This document shows positions 50,574-59,747 of a stretch of DNA of 64,000 nt, piece by piece. Numbering within the stretch: position 1 is the first letter of the stretch; every line of letters begins with the position of its first letter. The position numbers and the translations under genes were made by a program. The stretch lies in assembly GCF_000243135.2 (NCBI RefSeq), contig NC_019903.1, forward strand, positions 596,001 through 660,000, given 5' to 3'. Origin of the DNA: Desulfitobacterium dichloroeliminans LMG P-21439. GTDB taxonomy: Bacteria; Bacillota; Desulfitobacteriia; Desulfitobacteriales; Desulfitobacteriaceae. The notes beneath the pieces are model-generated. The model made no database searches. It saw nothing but the letters and a program-made list of their open reading frames with translations, and had not been told where the DNA came from.

Positions 50574-51911
50574 TTGGGTAAACTATTTGGAACTGATGGG
50601 GTACGCGGTATCGCCAATCAAGAGCTCACGCCGAATTTGGCGTTTCGTCTAGGTCAAGCAGGCGCGTATGTCTTGAGTAAAGAACATCCCCATCCTCGCA
50701 TTGTCATTGGCAAGGATACCCGGATTTCCGGAGATATGTTAGAAGCGGCCCTCATGGCAGGAATTTGTTCTGTGGGAGCCGATGTTTTACGGGTCAGCGT
50801 TTTACCTACACCTGGAATAGCCTACTTAACGCGCACTTTGGACGCTAGTGCTGGGGTCGTCATCTCAGCATCTCATAATCCGGTTCAAGATAATGGTATT
50901 AAATTCTTCTCATCCACAGGCTACAAACTCCCCGACACCTTGGAAGAAGAAATAGAAGAGCTTGTATTGAACAATCAAAGACCCTGGAGCATTCCTACTG
51001 GTGGGGAAGTAGGAAGAGTCATTGAAATTACTGACGCCGAGCGTCAATATATAGATTTTCTTAAAGGCACGGTAGGCTCTCTCGAAGGGCTCAAGGTAGT
51101 ATATGATGGATCGAATGGTGCTGCCTATCGGGTGGGCCCGCAAGTGCTTCAGGAATTAGGGGCAGAGGTTATCCCACTCGCCGTTTCTCCTGATGGGGTC
51201 AATATTAATGCGGGTTGCGGGTCGACGCATCCTGAGGTTCTTCAACGAGCCGTCATTGAGCATCAGGCAGATATTGGACTAGCCAATGATGGTGATGCAG
51301 ACCGACTGATTGCCGTAGACGAAAAGGGTGAGATTATTGATGGCGATTTTATCATGGTCATCTGTGCCCTTGCTCTAAAGGCCAAAGGGGGGCTTGCCAA
51401 GGATTCCATCGTGGTCACTGTCATGAGCAATCTGGGCCTGTATATTGCATTAAAGGATGCGGGTATTAAGATTCATGAGACCCAAGTAGGAGACCGTTAT
51501 GTCATGGAAGAGCTACTGAATACGGGAGCAAAGCTCGGTGGGGAACAATCCGGTCATATTATTTTCTTGGATTACAATACCACCGGTGATGGTCTACTTA
51601 CAGCATTGCAACTTATGGCTGTCCTCAAGGAACAAGGTAAACCTATATCTAAGCTGGCGGCTCAAATGCAACGTCTGCCTCAAGTACTCATTAATGTTAA
51701 AGTCAAGGATAAAAAGAAATCCATGGAGAACCCCTATGTTTTACAAAAGGTTGAGGAAGTTAAGCGCTTCCTTGGGGACCGTGGTCGAGTGCTCGTCCGA
51801 CCCTCAGGCACCGAATCATTAGTTCGGGTGATGGTCGAAGGGCAGGATCATGATCAACTGACAAGGCTTGCACAATCCGTCGTTGAGATTATTAAGCGCG
51901 AAGAACGATAA
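50574..51911 (+). CDS. glmM: Phosphoglucosamine mutase
   Basis: GlmM converts glucosamine-6-P to glucosamine-1-P for UDP-GlcNAc. TTG 50574 ([12 protein letters not shown]) is used, after AAGGAGAAG; 445 residues. The phosphoserine loop '[18 protein letters not shown]' is near 97, the metal loop '[11 protein letters not shown]' near 238, the sugar loop '[10 protein letters not shown]' near 320 and the phosphate loop '[13 protein letters not shown]' near 405. GlmM binds and inhibits CdaA in Firmicutes. The 200 bp before it contain no clear feature. Confidence 0.96.
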   Translation: MGKLFGTDGVRGIANQELTPNLAFRLGQAGAYVLSKEHPHPRIVIGKDTRISGDMLEAALMAGICSVGADVLRVSVLPTPGIAYLTRTLDASAGVVISASHNPVQDNGIKFFSSTGYKLPDTLEEEIEELVLNNQRPWSIPTGGEVGRVIEITDAERQYIDFLKGTVGSLEGLKVVYDGSNGAAYRVGPQVLQELGAEVIPLAVSPDGVNINAGCGSTHPEVLQRAVIEHQADIGLANDGDADRLIAVDEKGEIIDGDFIMVICALALKAKGGLAKDSIVVTVMSNLGLYIALKDAGIKIHETQVGDRYVMEELLNTGAKLGGEQSGHIIFLDYNTTGDGLLTALQLMAVLKEQGKPISKLAAQMQRLPQVLINVKVKDKKKSMENPYVLQKVEEVKRFLGDRGRVLVRPSGTESLVRVMVEGQDHDQLTRLAQSVVEIIKREER

Positions 51912-52019
51912 GAGTTGAGTAAGGTTGTATTTAAAGGCAAGGGTGTTCTTCTGAAGCGAAGTTTTTGGTCAAAATCTTGCAAAGCAAATATTAACTGTAG
52001 CTATTTTTTAAAAAACACG

Positions 52020-52248
52020 TATAATGTTCATGTACCTCTAACTTTATCTTTGTTGCAAGAACAATAGGTAAAGCTAAGGAGCTCAATAGGCTTGAGAGCG
52101 TACATGAACACCTTTAAGGGGAGGGATGCCATGTTCATAGCGAAGCGCGAGGTTCCAATATCTGCGAGCTTCGAGCTTAAGTCTAATCTTACTGAGCGTT
52201 AGCGAAGTATTGAATCCAGTGTGGTTTGAAAATCTGGCAAGTTAATAC
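52020..52248 (+). promoter_or_regulatory. Promoter and structured 5' leader of the glmS ribozyme transcript
   Basis: TATAAT (52020-52025) precedes a long leader. Its first bases form an 11-bp perfect stem, TGTTCATGTAC (52026-52036 approx.) with GTACATGAACA (about 52099-52109), enclosing smaller hairpins. A short coding frame follows at 52131-52202, then the ribozyme. Together the 220-nt leader is far longer than the ribozyme needs. Confidence 0.6.
52131..52202 (+). CDS. Leader peptide upstream of the glmS ribozyme, 23 residues
   Basis: ATG 52131 follows GGGGAGG by 7 nt, a stronger site than that of glmS itself. The frame encodes MFIAKREVPISASFELKSN then LTER and stops with TAG, 47 bp before the ribozyme cleavage site. 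No similarity is recognised. It may be translated to protect or fold the leader. It could also be fortuitous. Confidence 0.5.
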   Translation: MFIAKREVPISASFELKSNLTER

Positions 52249-52400
52249 AGCGCCTGGACCGTGAGCGAACATCAAGTATTGAGCATGGTTGACGAGGAAG
52301 AGGGTTATCGAAAGATTCGGCGGATGCCCTCTCGGTGTCTTGGCACCGCAGGCTTATTACAAAACCGCGAAGTGATTTGCGGAACAAAGAGTAAGCATCA
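52249..52400 (+). ncRNA. glmS ribozyme (glucosamine-6-phosphate-activated)
   Basis: The self-cleaving RNA acts in the glmS mRNA leader. Cleavage is expected before GCGCC at 52250. Conserved core pieces follow in order: 'TTGACGAGGAAGAGGG', 'TTATCGAAAGATTCGGCGGA', 'TGCCCTC', then P3/P4 helices to about 52400. The core wording (GAGG, TTATCGAAA-x-TTCGGCGGATGCC) is diagnostic. GlcN-6-P triggers cleavage and RNase J decay, lowering GlmS. An extra hairpin lies at 52403-52440, and a terminator at 52459-52485. Confidence 0.93.
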
Positions 52401-52458
52401 AGGAACGGGAGCAGTCTACCCTTTTGGGTTTTCCCTGTTCATATCGCCAGAATAGTTC

Positions 52459-52490
52459 AAACCGCTTAGAAAAGCGGTTTTTTATTTTAT
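52459..52490 (+). terminator. Intrinsic terminator between the ribozyme and glmS
   Basis: The 9-bp stem AAACCGCTT/AAGCGGTTT with loop AGAA is followed by TTTATTTTAT, 90 bp before the glmS start. It would stop the ribozyme transcript before glmS unless it is read through or controlled. Confidence 0.8.
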
Positions 52491-52577
52491 CAGCAGTTTA
52501 ACTAAAAAATTCACTTTAATGTTTTTCGTGCGTAAGTATGCATGAGAATCATGATTTGAGAGGAGAACAGAATAAAT

Positions 52578-54401
52578 ATGTGTGGTATCGTTGGATATAT
52601 CGGTCATCGTCCGGCTATTCCCGTCCTGTTAGATGGCTTAAAAAAGTTGGAGTATCGCGGGTATGATTCTGCCGGCGTGGCCGTGCTTGAGCAGGGAGGC
52701 ATTACCACCTGCAAGGCAGTGGGCAAACTAGTCGCTTTAGAAGATAAATTAGGTGCAGATTTTTCTCAGACCTGTATGGGCATTGGGCATACGCGTTGGG
52801 CAACCCATGGCCGCCCCTCCGATCTGAATGCTCACCCTCATATGGATACAGAAGCCAAATTTGCCGTCGTCCATAATGGGATCATAGAGAACTATCTAGA
52901 GTTGAAGGAATGGTTGATCGAGCAAGGTCATCACTTCATTTCGGAGACGGATACCGAAGTATTGCCGCACTTGGTAGAATATTTCTATCAGGGAGACCTC
53001 GTCGCAACCGTTCGTGAAGTACTTAATCATTTAAAAGGGTCCTTCGCCATCTTGGTCATGAGTCGTCAAAATCCAGATATTCTCGTGGCTGCCCGCAAAG
53101 ACAGTCCGATGGTCGTAGGGTTGGGAGAGAATGAGTTCTTTGTCGCCAGTGATATTCCTGCTATCCTTAACTATACCCGTAATACCTATATCATCGAAGA
53201 TGGTGAGATGGTTGTTCTTACTAAAGACGGAGTCAAGGTTATGGATTTTAAGGGTCAAGAAAAAGAAAAGCAGCTTTATGAAGTGAAGTGGGATGCTGTA
53301 GCAGCTGAAAAAGGTGGCTATGACCATTTCATGCTTAAAGAAATCCACGAACAACCACGGGCGCTGCGTGATACTTTAATCAGTCGCTTAGAAGATGATA
53401 AAGTTGTCCTTCAAGAAGTTGATCTTACTGCAGAACAGCTGCAAAACTTCCGGAAAGTCTTTATCGTGGCATGTGGCACTGCCTGGCATGCTGGCTTAGT
53501 GGGCAAGACCTTGATTGAGCGCTGGGTTCGCCTCCCAGTGGAAGTGGATATAGCTTCAGAATTTCGTTATCGCGCACCATTAGTGGATGAGCATACCTTA
53601 GTTGTCGTTGTCAGCCAATCTGGGGAAACCGCTGACACCCTAGCGGCTCTGCGGGAAGCCAAAAGAAACGGTGCCCGTGTGGTCGCCGTCACTAACGTAG
53701 TCGGTAGCTCCGTAGCCCGGGAAGCTCATGATGTCATCTACACTTGGGCCGGACCGGAAATCGCCGTAGCCTCGACTAAAGCCTATACTACTCAGCTAGA
53801 AGGCATGGTCCTTTTGGGACTTTACCTTGCCCAGATTAGAGGCACCCTAGCACCTGAAAAAATTAAAGAGGTCATCGCTGCCTTAAAGAGGATTCCTGCT
53901 CAAGCACAGGAAGTTATTGATGAGGCTGAGCATATTAGAGACTTTGCTGAATCCTTTGTGGATGTAGAAGACACCTTCTTCATCGGCCGCAGCTTAGATT
54001 GGAATGTGGCTATGGAAGGCGCCCTGAAGCTCAAGGAAATCTCTTATATTCACGCAGAGGCCTATGCAGCAGGAGAGCTAAAACACGGTACCTTGGCCTT
54101 GATCACCGAAAAGACACCTGTAATTGCCCTAGCTACCCAGATGGATGTCTATGAAAAAACTCTTTCCAATATCATCGAGGTCAGAGCCCGGGATGCTCGC
54201 GTTATCGGAGTTACCTTCAAGGGTAATAAGGATTTAGTTAAGTCTGTGGATCATGTGATCTATATACCTGAGACCATTGCTGAGCTTGCTCCGATTCTTA
54301 CAGTGATTCCACTGCAACTGTTGTCTTACTATGTGTCAGTGGCCAGAGGTTGTGACGTGGATAAGCCACGGAATTTGGCTAAGAGTGTGACGGTGGAGTA
54401 G
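52578..54401 (+). CDS. glmS: Glutamine--fructose-6-phosphate aminotransferase
   Basis: GlmS makes glucosamine-6-P from fructose-6-P and glutamine. The 607-residue enzyme begins 'MCGIVGYIG', with Cys2 the glutaminase nucleophile after Met removal. 'GHTRWATHGRPSDLNAHPH' near 70 and 'HNGIIENY' near 97 complete that domain. Two SIS domains follow (for example 'VVSQSGETADTLAAL' near 350 and 'FFIGRSLDWNVAMEGALKLKEISYIHAEAYAAGELKHG' near 470). 'DKPRNLAKSVTVE' is the standard C-terminus. GAGAGGAG precedes the ATG. It is controlled by the upstream ribozyme. Confidence 0.97.
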   Translation: MCGIVGYIGHRPAIPVLLDGLKKLEYRGYDSAGVAVLEQGGITTCKAVGKLVALEDKLGADFSQTCMGIGHTRWATHGRPSDLNAHPHMDTEAKFAVVHNGIIENYLELKEWLIEQGHHFISETDTEVLPHLVEYFYQGDLVATVREVLNHLKGSFAILVMSRQNPDILVAARKDSPMVVGLGENEFFVASDIPAILNYTRNTYIIEDGEMVVLTKDGVKVMDFKGQEKEKQLYEVKWDAVAAEKGGYDHFMLKEIHEQPRALRDTLISRLEDDKVVLQEVDLTAEQLQNFRKVFIVACGTAWHAGLVGKTLIERWVRLPVEVDIASEFRYRAPLVDEHTLVVVVSQSGETADTLAALREAKRNGARVVAVTNVVGSSVAREAHDVIYTWAGPEIAVASTKAYTTQLEGMVLLGLYLAQIRGTLAPEKIKEVIAALKRIPAQAQEVIDEAEHIRDFAESFVDVEDTFFIGRSLDWNVAMEGALKLKEISYIHAEAYAAGELKHGTLALITEKTPVIALATQMDVYEKTLSNIIEVRARDARVIGVTFKGNKDLVKSVDHVIYIPETIAELAPILTVIPLQLLSYYVSVARGCDVDKPRNLAKSVTVE

Positions 54402-54529
54402 GGGAAGAGATTGAGATGCTTAATGTTGTCTTCGAGTAATATAGTTATGGACTAAATAATAAAGAAATGGACTTGATAATAAAGTTAGGGACTAAAAGAC
54501 TTGCTTTAAGAGAGTAGGGAATAACGGGG

Positions 54530-54578
54530 CGTTATGAAAAGAAGCAGTATTTATCAGCTCTTTTCATAACGTTCTTTT
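54530..54578 (+). terminator. Terminator after glmS
   Basis: The stem CGTTATGAAAAG/CTTTTCATAACG (54530-54541, 54560-54571) is followed by TTCTTTTTG. The preceding 100 bp are AT-rich with no gene. Confidence 0.8.
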
Positions 54579-54653
54579 TGTAGGACTCTGAAGGATATTT
54601 ATCCTAATGTGATGAAAAACATATATCTATAAGCATAAAGGAGTTTAATTGGT

Positions 54654-54743
54654 ATGGGAAACTTTCTAGGCAAGGTTAAAGATTACACAGCCTCGCTAGG
54701 TGAAACTCCTAATGACGATAAAAAATCCCAGTGTATACTATAA
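54654..54743 (+). CDS. Small ORF, 29 residues
   Basis: ATG 54654 lies 11 nt after AAAGGAG and encodes MGNFLGKVKDYTASLGETPN, then DDKKSQCIL. There is no recognisable family. It may be a leader, or the broken start of a larger gene, in an AT-rich zone. Confidence 0.4.
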   Translation: MGNFLGKVKDYTASLGETPNDDKKSQCIL

Positions 54744-54796
54744 AGATTAGTTCGATTTGATGAGCTTATAAAGCTTTTATTTTTGGAGGTGTTATT

Positions 54797-55606
54797 TTGT
54801 TACCGGTATATCTTAATAAAGTATCAGATGAATTCATTAAAAGAATTAATCAAAATATTAGTGACATGTTTGATATGTTTATTGTTACAGCGGATGGGGC
54901 TGATTGTTATAAAGAAATGTTACCTATCGTATTTCCCAAGCATTACTGTAAAAACATAGTAAAATGTAAGGGGGTTTTATATGAGCTTAGGGACATGGTT
55001 TTGGATAATTACAAACGAAACTATTTAAAACCATTATACGAGTATATATTATTCCAAATGATTAATTGGTGGTTTGACGTTACTGAGGAAAATTTTCGCG
55101 ATGGTTATATTACTTTTATAACCAATTTTGATGGTTATGAGTTTAAAAACGAACAAGAACAGTATTGGATAAATGATGATATTCATTTTTACATTGAGAA
55201 CATGTTCCAAGATCTCGATTTCTTAGATTTACATATGTTTATTGACGTTTATAGATTAAATCCAGATTTTGCCGAAAACGCCTTTGGCATTAATTTTAGT
55301 GATTATACAGATTTATTGCCTGATGATATTATAAAAGAATTCGATAAAAGAATGGCCGATATATCCAATGATGAGAAGTTTTTTGAAAAGCTTCTTAAAG
55401 CTATAATTTTTGCATGTCTTCAACTACAAGGCAATAGAAAATTTAAAGATGCAATTGAGAATGAAAGAAATTCTTTTATTTCCTCTATACTTGAATATTA
55501 CGGTTCGAGAGAGCCGATGTTCCGGATGTCGCTGAGCCATCTCTCCGGAAAAACTGAGCCGTCCTTCCGGGTTGAGAGCCACGTTTGGATTGCAAATTCG
55601 TGTTAA
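54797..55606 (+). CDS. Orphan AT-rich ORF, 3' end replaced by IS-end sequence
   Basis: The start at TTG 54797 follows TTTGGAGG. The product is 269 residues: the first roughly 233 are an acidic, aromatic, Asn/Asp-rich sequence with no family I recognise (for example 'MFIVTADGADCYKEMLP', 'WWFDVTEENFRDGYITFI'). The last 36 residues ('SREPMFRMSLSHLSGKTEP' onward) are read from an array of GAGCC-N-TTCCGG repeats that belong to a mobile-element end. The original gene was therefore probably longer or different at its 3' end. Low GC against its neighbours points to transfer. A defence role is possible but has no support beyond context. Confidence 0.6.
   Translation: MLPVYLNKVSDEFIKRINQNISDMFDMFIVTADGADCYKEMLPIVFPKHYCKNIVKCKGVLYELRDMVLDNYKRNYLKPLYEYILFQMINWWFDVTEENFRDGYITFITNFDGYEFKNEQEQYWINDDIHFYIENMFQDLDFLDLHMFIDVYRLNPDFAENAFGINFSDYTDLLPDDIIKEFDKRMADISNDEKFFEKLLKAIIFACLQLQGNRKFKDAIENERNSFISSILEYYGSREPMFRMSLSHLSGKTEPSFRVESHVWIANSC
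55487..55581 (-). repeat. Repeat array 1, IS21-like element end
   Basis: Four GAGCC boxes at 55511, 55534, 55556 and 55576 (spacing 23, 22, 20) alternate with CCGG boxes. On the minus strand the unit is GGCTC-N5..8-CCGGA. The array is the mirror image of that at 62650-62733 (spacing 20, 22, 22). The outermost flank (ending near TATTCA) is also similar in both. Confidence 0.65.
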
Positions 55607-55630
55607 TCAAATATTTCTCCAGTGAACAGA

Positions 55631-55680
55631 TTAGCAAAGCTCGCTTCTCTTAAAGATCAAGACAAGGTGAGCTTTGCTAA
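55631..55680. repeat. Long stem-loop
   Basis: TTAGCAAAGCTC (55631-55642) and GAGCTTTGCTAA (55669-55680) form a perfect 12-bp inverted repeat around a 26-nt loop, in a 350-bp gene-free gap. No T run follows. Confidence 0.55.
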
Positions 55681-55960
55681 ATAATGGCATTTTGATATTC
55701 TTTTGTTAAGTACGCAGTATAAGAATAACTGGAAGTCAAAGTTTTAAAGATACGTTCATAATTTGGGTCTTTAGCGAATGTAATTCTGCAAGTAATTCCT
55801 ATCGCGCTAAGTAATTGTGAGTGGTAAAATAAATTGATCGGTTTTCGGACATCAAAACTGATCGGAATTTGGCCACAAATTGATCGGTATCATCTTGAAA
55901 AAATACAACTACACCCTCATGCTAAATAAGACAAAGAATCAAGCATGAGAGGAAGAAAAG

Positions 55961-57493
55961 ATGAAGGAGATTAAGGTGTACAGTCAAATTCAACAATTGA
56001 AAGCCCAAGGATTTAAGAAAGAACCCGTAGCTAAGTTGCTACACATGAGCAAGAACACAGTACGTAAGTACTGGGACATGACCCCTGATGAATACGTCGC
56101 CCGTGCAGAAGTTATTAGGAAATCTCATACCTTAGCCCAATATGAACCGGTAATACTTAAATGGCTTTACGAGTATCCATCGATTAGTTCGGCTCAGATC
56201 CATGACTGGTTGTTGGAGCATTACAAAATTAAGACAGCCGAACGAACTACGCGAAGACTTGTAGAGTTACTTCGTGAAACCCACAAGATCAAGAAGGCAT
56301 CGATTCCCCGATCGTACGAGGCCGTTGATGAACTTCCCATGGGGCACCAGATGCAAGTAGACTTTGGGCAAAAGCACATCAGAACTCCAGATGGACAGTA
56401 CGTCAAAGTGCACTTTGTGGGATTTGTCCTGTCTCATTCTCGTTACAAGTGGGGGTGCTTTAAGGATAAGCCATTTACCAGTGGGGAACTTGTTCAAAGC
56501 CTCTACGGATGCTTTGAATACATGGGGGGTAAACCCCGTGAGTTAGTATTTGACCAAGACAGTATCGTTTCCGCGAATGAAAATTATGGGGATATTATGT
56601 TCACCTATGAGTTTGAGCAGTTCAAGCAAGCCGAGAAAATTGATGTGTATCTCTGTCGAAAGGCCGACCCTGAGAGTAAAGGCAAGGTCGAATCGGTTGT
56701 AAAGTTCATCAAGATTAATTTTCTTCAGAATCGGTTCTACATGGGCTTAGATCTTTTAAATCAAAGTTTTGAAGCCTGGCTTGAACGCACAGGGAATGCG
56801 AAAGTTCATGGAACAACAAAAAAAGTACCGGCTAAAGTGTTTCTGCTCGAACAAGAACACTTAAAACCAGTACTTCCCACGAAAATATCTATGTGTGAGG
56901 AAAGTATAACTCGAAGTGTTCGAAAAGACAATACCGTTCTTTACCTAAGCAATCGATACTCAGTCCCTCAAGGGACATTTGGTAAGAAGGAAGATGTTGT
57001 CTTAAGGATTGACGGTGAAAAGCTTGTCGTCGAGCAAGTTTATGGCGACTATATCATCGCAGAGCATACTATTTCAACGGAGAAAGGGAAACTCATAAAA
57101 CTCCCAGCTCACAGAAAGGATTATGAGCAAAGTGCACATCGCCATCTAGATAATCTTTGCGAAGTTCTTGGTCATGAATACCATGACTACTTCGAAACCA
57201 TGAGAACCTTGAAGCCACGGTATTTTAAAGACCAGAGCCAGCTCGTCATGGAGCTTGTACGCCAGCATGAAGTTAATTTGGTAAGAGAGTCGATCGACTA
57301 TTGTCGGTCTCTGGAAATCTACAGTGCGACAGATCTTCGAGATACGGTAATCTATCTTAAAGGCAAAAAATGTGAGGATAATCTTCCTGAAGTTGCCCCT
57401 GTCATTAAGACCCTGACCAATCCAAAGGCTGCAGCTGTAATCACTCAAAAGCGGTCGATTAAGCAGTATGAACGGGTTGGTGGGTTATCATGA
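55961..57493 (+). CDS. istA: IS21-family transposase IstA
   Basis: The 510-residue DDE transposase has an N-terminal HTH '[30 protein letters not shown]' at about 8-38. The catalytic core follows: '[11 protein letters not shown]' (first Asp near residue 131), '[13 protein letters not shown]' (second Asp) and '[15 protein letters not shown]' (Glu). The length is typical for the family. The stop overlaps the istB start (ATGA), the usual IS21 coupling. The intact frame and duplicated target suggest a functional copy. Confidence 0.95.
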   Translation: MKEIKVYSQIQQLKAQGFKKEPVAKLLHMSKNTVRKYWDMTPDEYVARAEVIRKSHTLAQYEPVILKWLYEYPSISSAQIHDWLLEHYKIKTAERTTRRLVELLRETHKIKKASIPRSYEAVDELPMGHQMQVDFGQKHIRTPDGQYVKVHFVGFVLSHSRYKWGCFKDKPFTSGELVQSLYGCFEYMGGKPRELVFDQDSIVSANENYGDIMFTYEFEQFKQAEKIDVYLCRKADPESKGKVESVVKFIKINFLQNRFYMGLDLLNQSFEAWLERTGNAKVHGTTKKVPAKVFLLEQEHLKPVLPTKISMCEESITRSVRKDNTVLYLSNRYSVPQGTFGKKEDVVLRIDGEKLVVEQVYGDYIIAEHTISTEKGKLIKLPAHRKDYEQSAHRHLDNLCEVLGHEYHDYFETMRTLKPRYFKDQSQLVMELVRQHEVNLVRESIDYCRSLEIYSATDLRDTVIYLKGKKCEDNLPEVAPVIKTLTNPKAAAVITQKRSIKQYERVGGLS

Positions 57494-58221
57494 GGACAAA
57501 AACCATGGAATCTATTGAATCAATGCTGACAGCACTCCATCTTGAAAAAGTAGAATTCGAGAATCTTTTCCAAGGAGAACACAGTCCGCTGGAAAGCCTA
57601 AGCCTTTTCCTGTCCGAGCAGATTCGTCTTAAAGATCAAAAGGCTACTGAGAGCAGAATCAAGCGATCAGGTATGCCACAACTTAAGACCCTAGAAGAAT
57701 TCGACTTTGGCTTTCAACAAAGTATAACCAAGGAACAAATGCTCAGGTTATCCGACTTTACATGGGTTGAACAGGCTTATAACATTATGTTTTTGGGACC
57801 ACCAAGCGTTGGGAAGTCGCATTTGGCCAGTGCCCTCGGTTATCTAGCGCTTCAGAAAGGGTATACCGTATCATTTTTATGCTTGGATGAATTGATCAAA
57901 ATCCTTAAAACGGCCGAAATTACGGCGTCATCAAGGAGAAAGCTTAAATATCTCTATAAGGCGGATCTCATCATAATAGATGAAGTCGGGTTCTTGCCTG
58001 TGAGCAAAACGGAATCTAATCTATTCTTTACATTCATTGCAGCCATGCATGAAAAGACTTCGCTCATTATTACATCCAATAAAGGTTTTAGCGAATGGAG
58101 TGGTTTCTTGGGAGATGAGGTCATTACAACGGCTATCCTAGATCGACTGGTATACAAGTGTGAGATTTTCAACATGACTGGAGAAGGTTACCGGCTCAAA
58201 AACCGAAAGACGATATTATAA
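57490..58221 (+). CDS. istB: IS21-family helper ATPase IstB
   Basis: The 243-residue AAA+ protein, related to DnaC/DnaA, activates IstA and chooses targets. Walker A is '[18 protein letters not shown]' near residue 98. Walker B is '[14 protein letters not shown]' near 160. Sensor-like segments are '[13 protein letters not shown]' and '[22 protein letters not shown]'. It overlaps istA by 4 bp. Confidence 0.95.
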   Translation: MRTKTMESIESMLTALHLEKVEFENLFQGEHSPLESLSLFLSEQIRLKDQKATESRIKRSGMPQLKTLEEFDFGFQQSITKEQMLRLSDFTWVEQAYNIMFLGPPSVGKSHLASALGYLALQKGYTVSFLCLDELIKILKTAEITASSRRKLKYLYKADLIIIDEVGFLPVSKTESNLFFTFIAAMHEKTSLIITSNKGFSEWSGFLGDEVITTAILDRLVYKCEIFNMTGEGYRLKNRKTIL

Positions 58222-58658
58222 TCTCACAAGAGTTATCCACAATGTGATGCTAAATATTCTAGTACTGTTATTAAGATCAATGCGGTCAAAAAAACCGATC
58301 AATTTGTGGCCAAAAAGAGATCATTTTACTTGACCGCTTACAGTAATTTAAAAATCGCCTGAGGTCGTCCTCTTGTGTTGCGTTTTCCATCTCTTTTGCG
58401 GTTACATAAAGTCCAAAATTTGTTGTTAAAAAATCAATACTAGATCCCTTAACCCATACACCATCTTCTTTTAAAAATCCATCTATATCTAACACTATAT
58501 GAACAACGCTATACGTGCGAGTTGCATCCTGTGCAAAAAACCACAGATTAAACTGTGAGATGCTAATAGCAATGTTTAGATTAGTCGAGTAACTTTATTT
58601 GATGTATTTGAGATGTGATTGTCCACTAATCAACGACCAATCTTAATTCATCCATCAC

Positions 58659-59747
58659 TTATTTGTTCACATTCGTCATTGTTTGGAGATCAAGCTGATA
58701 ATTGATCTGTAATTCCATATTCCCCCATTTCCTTAACCACTCTTCGTCCTTGATCGGTTGCGAGAAGGGGGTAAGCGAGTGTGTCCCCACTTGCAAAGGA
58801 TCAACTTTCCACTGTTGCATATTCTGTAGTAACGCAGTTGTTTGTATTTCTAAATAGGATTTGATCTCTTGATTAAGGTCCTCTAATTCGTCACTATCGC
58901 TTATATTTTTATCCCCCCGGTACTCCTCGATTCTGCCGACCAAATTCACCTTAATTGAAATTGACGAGTAGTCTGGAGCTAATTTTATAATAACCTTTGA
59001 ACGAATCTGACCTAAAGAGACGGCTAAGGACGGAATCGGTAAAATTTTGAGGTAATAATCGTTATTAAGGAGTTGGTGAATTTGATCATTCATGTCGCTG
59101 ATGGTTGCAACTAATTTGTCATCCTTGAAAAAGGCAGTTCCATCGTAGATGAAATTTTCTTTGTTAACTTTAAAAACAGGCAGTATGGGATCTGAAAATG
59201 GAGAGTACAACCGTTTCAAGAATTGATGCAAATTAATTACAGTGATATCCCCTTGATTTTTTGTTTCATAATGTTTAAGCATACGATAAAGAAAATAATC
59301 TAGGTTCTCTTGTTTATCTACTTGATTTCTGATGTAATCCTCAAAATTTCCTTTGATGACCACGAGATAGAGCCGTTGGGAGATATCGGGATCTGTGAGA
59401 AGGGTGTCGATAAGGGGAAGAATCCCTTTCTTGGCAAGCTCTTCGCTGATAAACAACATTCGGAGTTGTCCTGATTTCAATTCGCGATAATAAACTAAAT
59501 TAAAGTCCTTTCTTCCCTGTTTTAATAGATTAACTTGGAGGGTGAGCATACTTTTCTTCTCATTGATCAATGGCGGCACCAATGTGCTTATTTTCAATTT
59601 ACCTGATTCACCTTCTTGGATAGACCAGAAAATAACAGGAGCGATTTCTTCGACCGTATTGTTCTCCACAAAAAAAGAAGAACATCCGCTCAACAAGACG
59701 ATATTCATTATTATCATCAATAAAACTACTGGTTTTATATGCGTCAT
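58659..59747 (-). CDS. Spore germination lipoprotein, GerAC family
   Basis: ATG 59747 (MTHIKPVVLLMIIMNIVLLSGC) is used; the open frame upstream lies inside the B-subunit gene. The product is about 362 residues. A lipoprotein signal ends in 'VLLSGCSS'. The Ger(x)C fold follows in three domains, with strands near 30-60 and the conserved C-terminal domain at about 220-345. It anchors to the outer leaflet and with A and B forms a nutrient germinant receptor in the inner spore membrane. Its start overlaps the B stop (ATGA). It is the last gene of the operon; the family-typical C-terminal part looks complete. Confidence 0.88.
   Translation of the reverse strand: MTHIKPVVLLMIIMNIVLLSGCSSFFVENNTVEEIAPVIFWSIQEGESGKLKISTLVPPLINEKKSMLTLQVNLLKQGRKDFNLVYYRELKSGQLRMLFISEELAKKGILPLIDTLLTDPDISQRLYLVVIKGNFEDYIRNQVDKQENLDYFLYRMLKHYETKNQGDITVINLHQFLKRLYSPFSDPILPVFKVNKENFIYDGTAFFKDDKLVATISDMNDQIHQLLNNDYYLKILPIPSLAVSLGQIRSKVIIKLAPDYSSISIKVNLVGRIEEYRGDKNISDSDELEDLNQEIKSYLEIQTTALLQNMQQWKVDPLQVGTHSLTPFSQPIKDEEWLRKWGNMELQINYQLDLQTMTNVNK

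Larger units (their letters stand above)
55811..58347. mobile_element. IS21-family insertion sequence with 5-bp target duplication
   Basis: The element is 55816-58342 (2527 bp), with GTAAT duplicated at 55811-55815 and 58343-58347. Its terminal inverted repeats begin TGTGAGTGGT (left) and TGTAAGCGGT (right, reverse complement), alike at 20 of 26 positions. Both ends carry GGCCACAAATTGATCGGT, and the left end has three TGATCGG copies. It holds istA and istB, both intact. Confidence 0.92.
55799..58594 (-). pseudogene. Small gene split by the IS21 element
   Basis: A minus-strand frame runs from about 58594 to 58343, is cut by the IS21, and resumes at 55815 to its stop at 55799. Removing 55816-58342 plus one copy of the GTAAT duplication (58343-58347) leaves one frame ending 'EDDLRRFLNYLAR'. 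From GTG 58495 the product would be 54 residues; the frame is open 33 codons further without a good start, so the gene may also lack its beginning. The family is unknown: 'GFLKEDGVWVKGSSIDFLTTN' is not recognised. Confidence 0.65.

Noticed and set aside
52199-52455. Frames on both strands across the glmS leader
   Set aside because: They overlap the conserved ribozyme core; only the 23-codon leader peptide upstream of the ribozyme has a good ribosome site.
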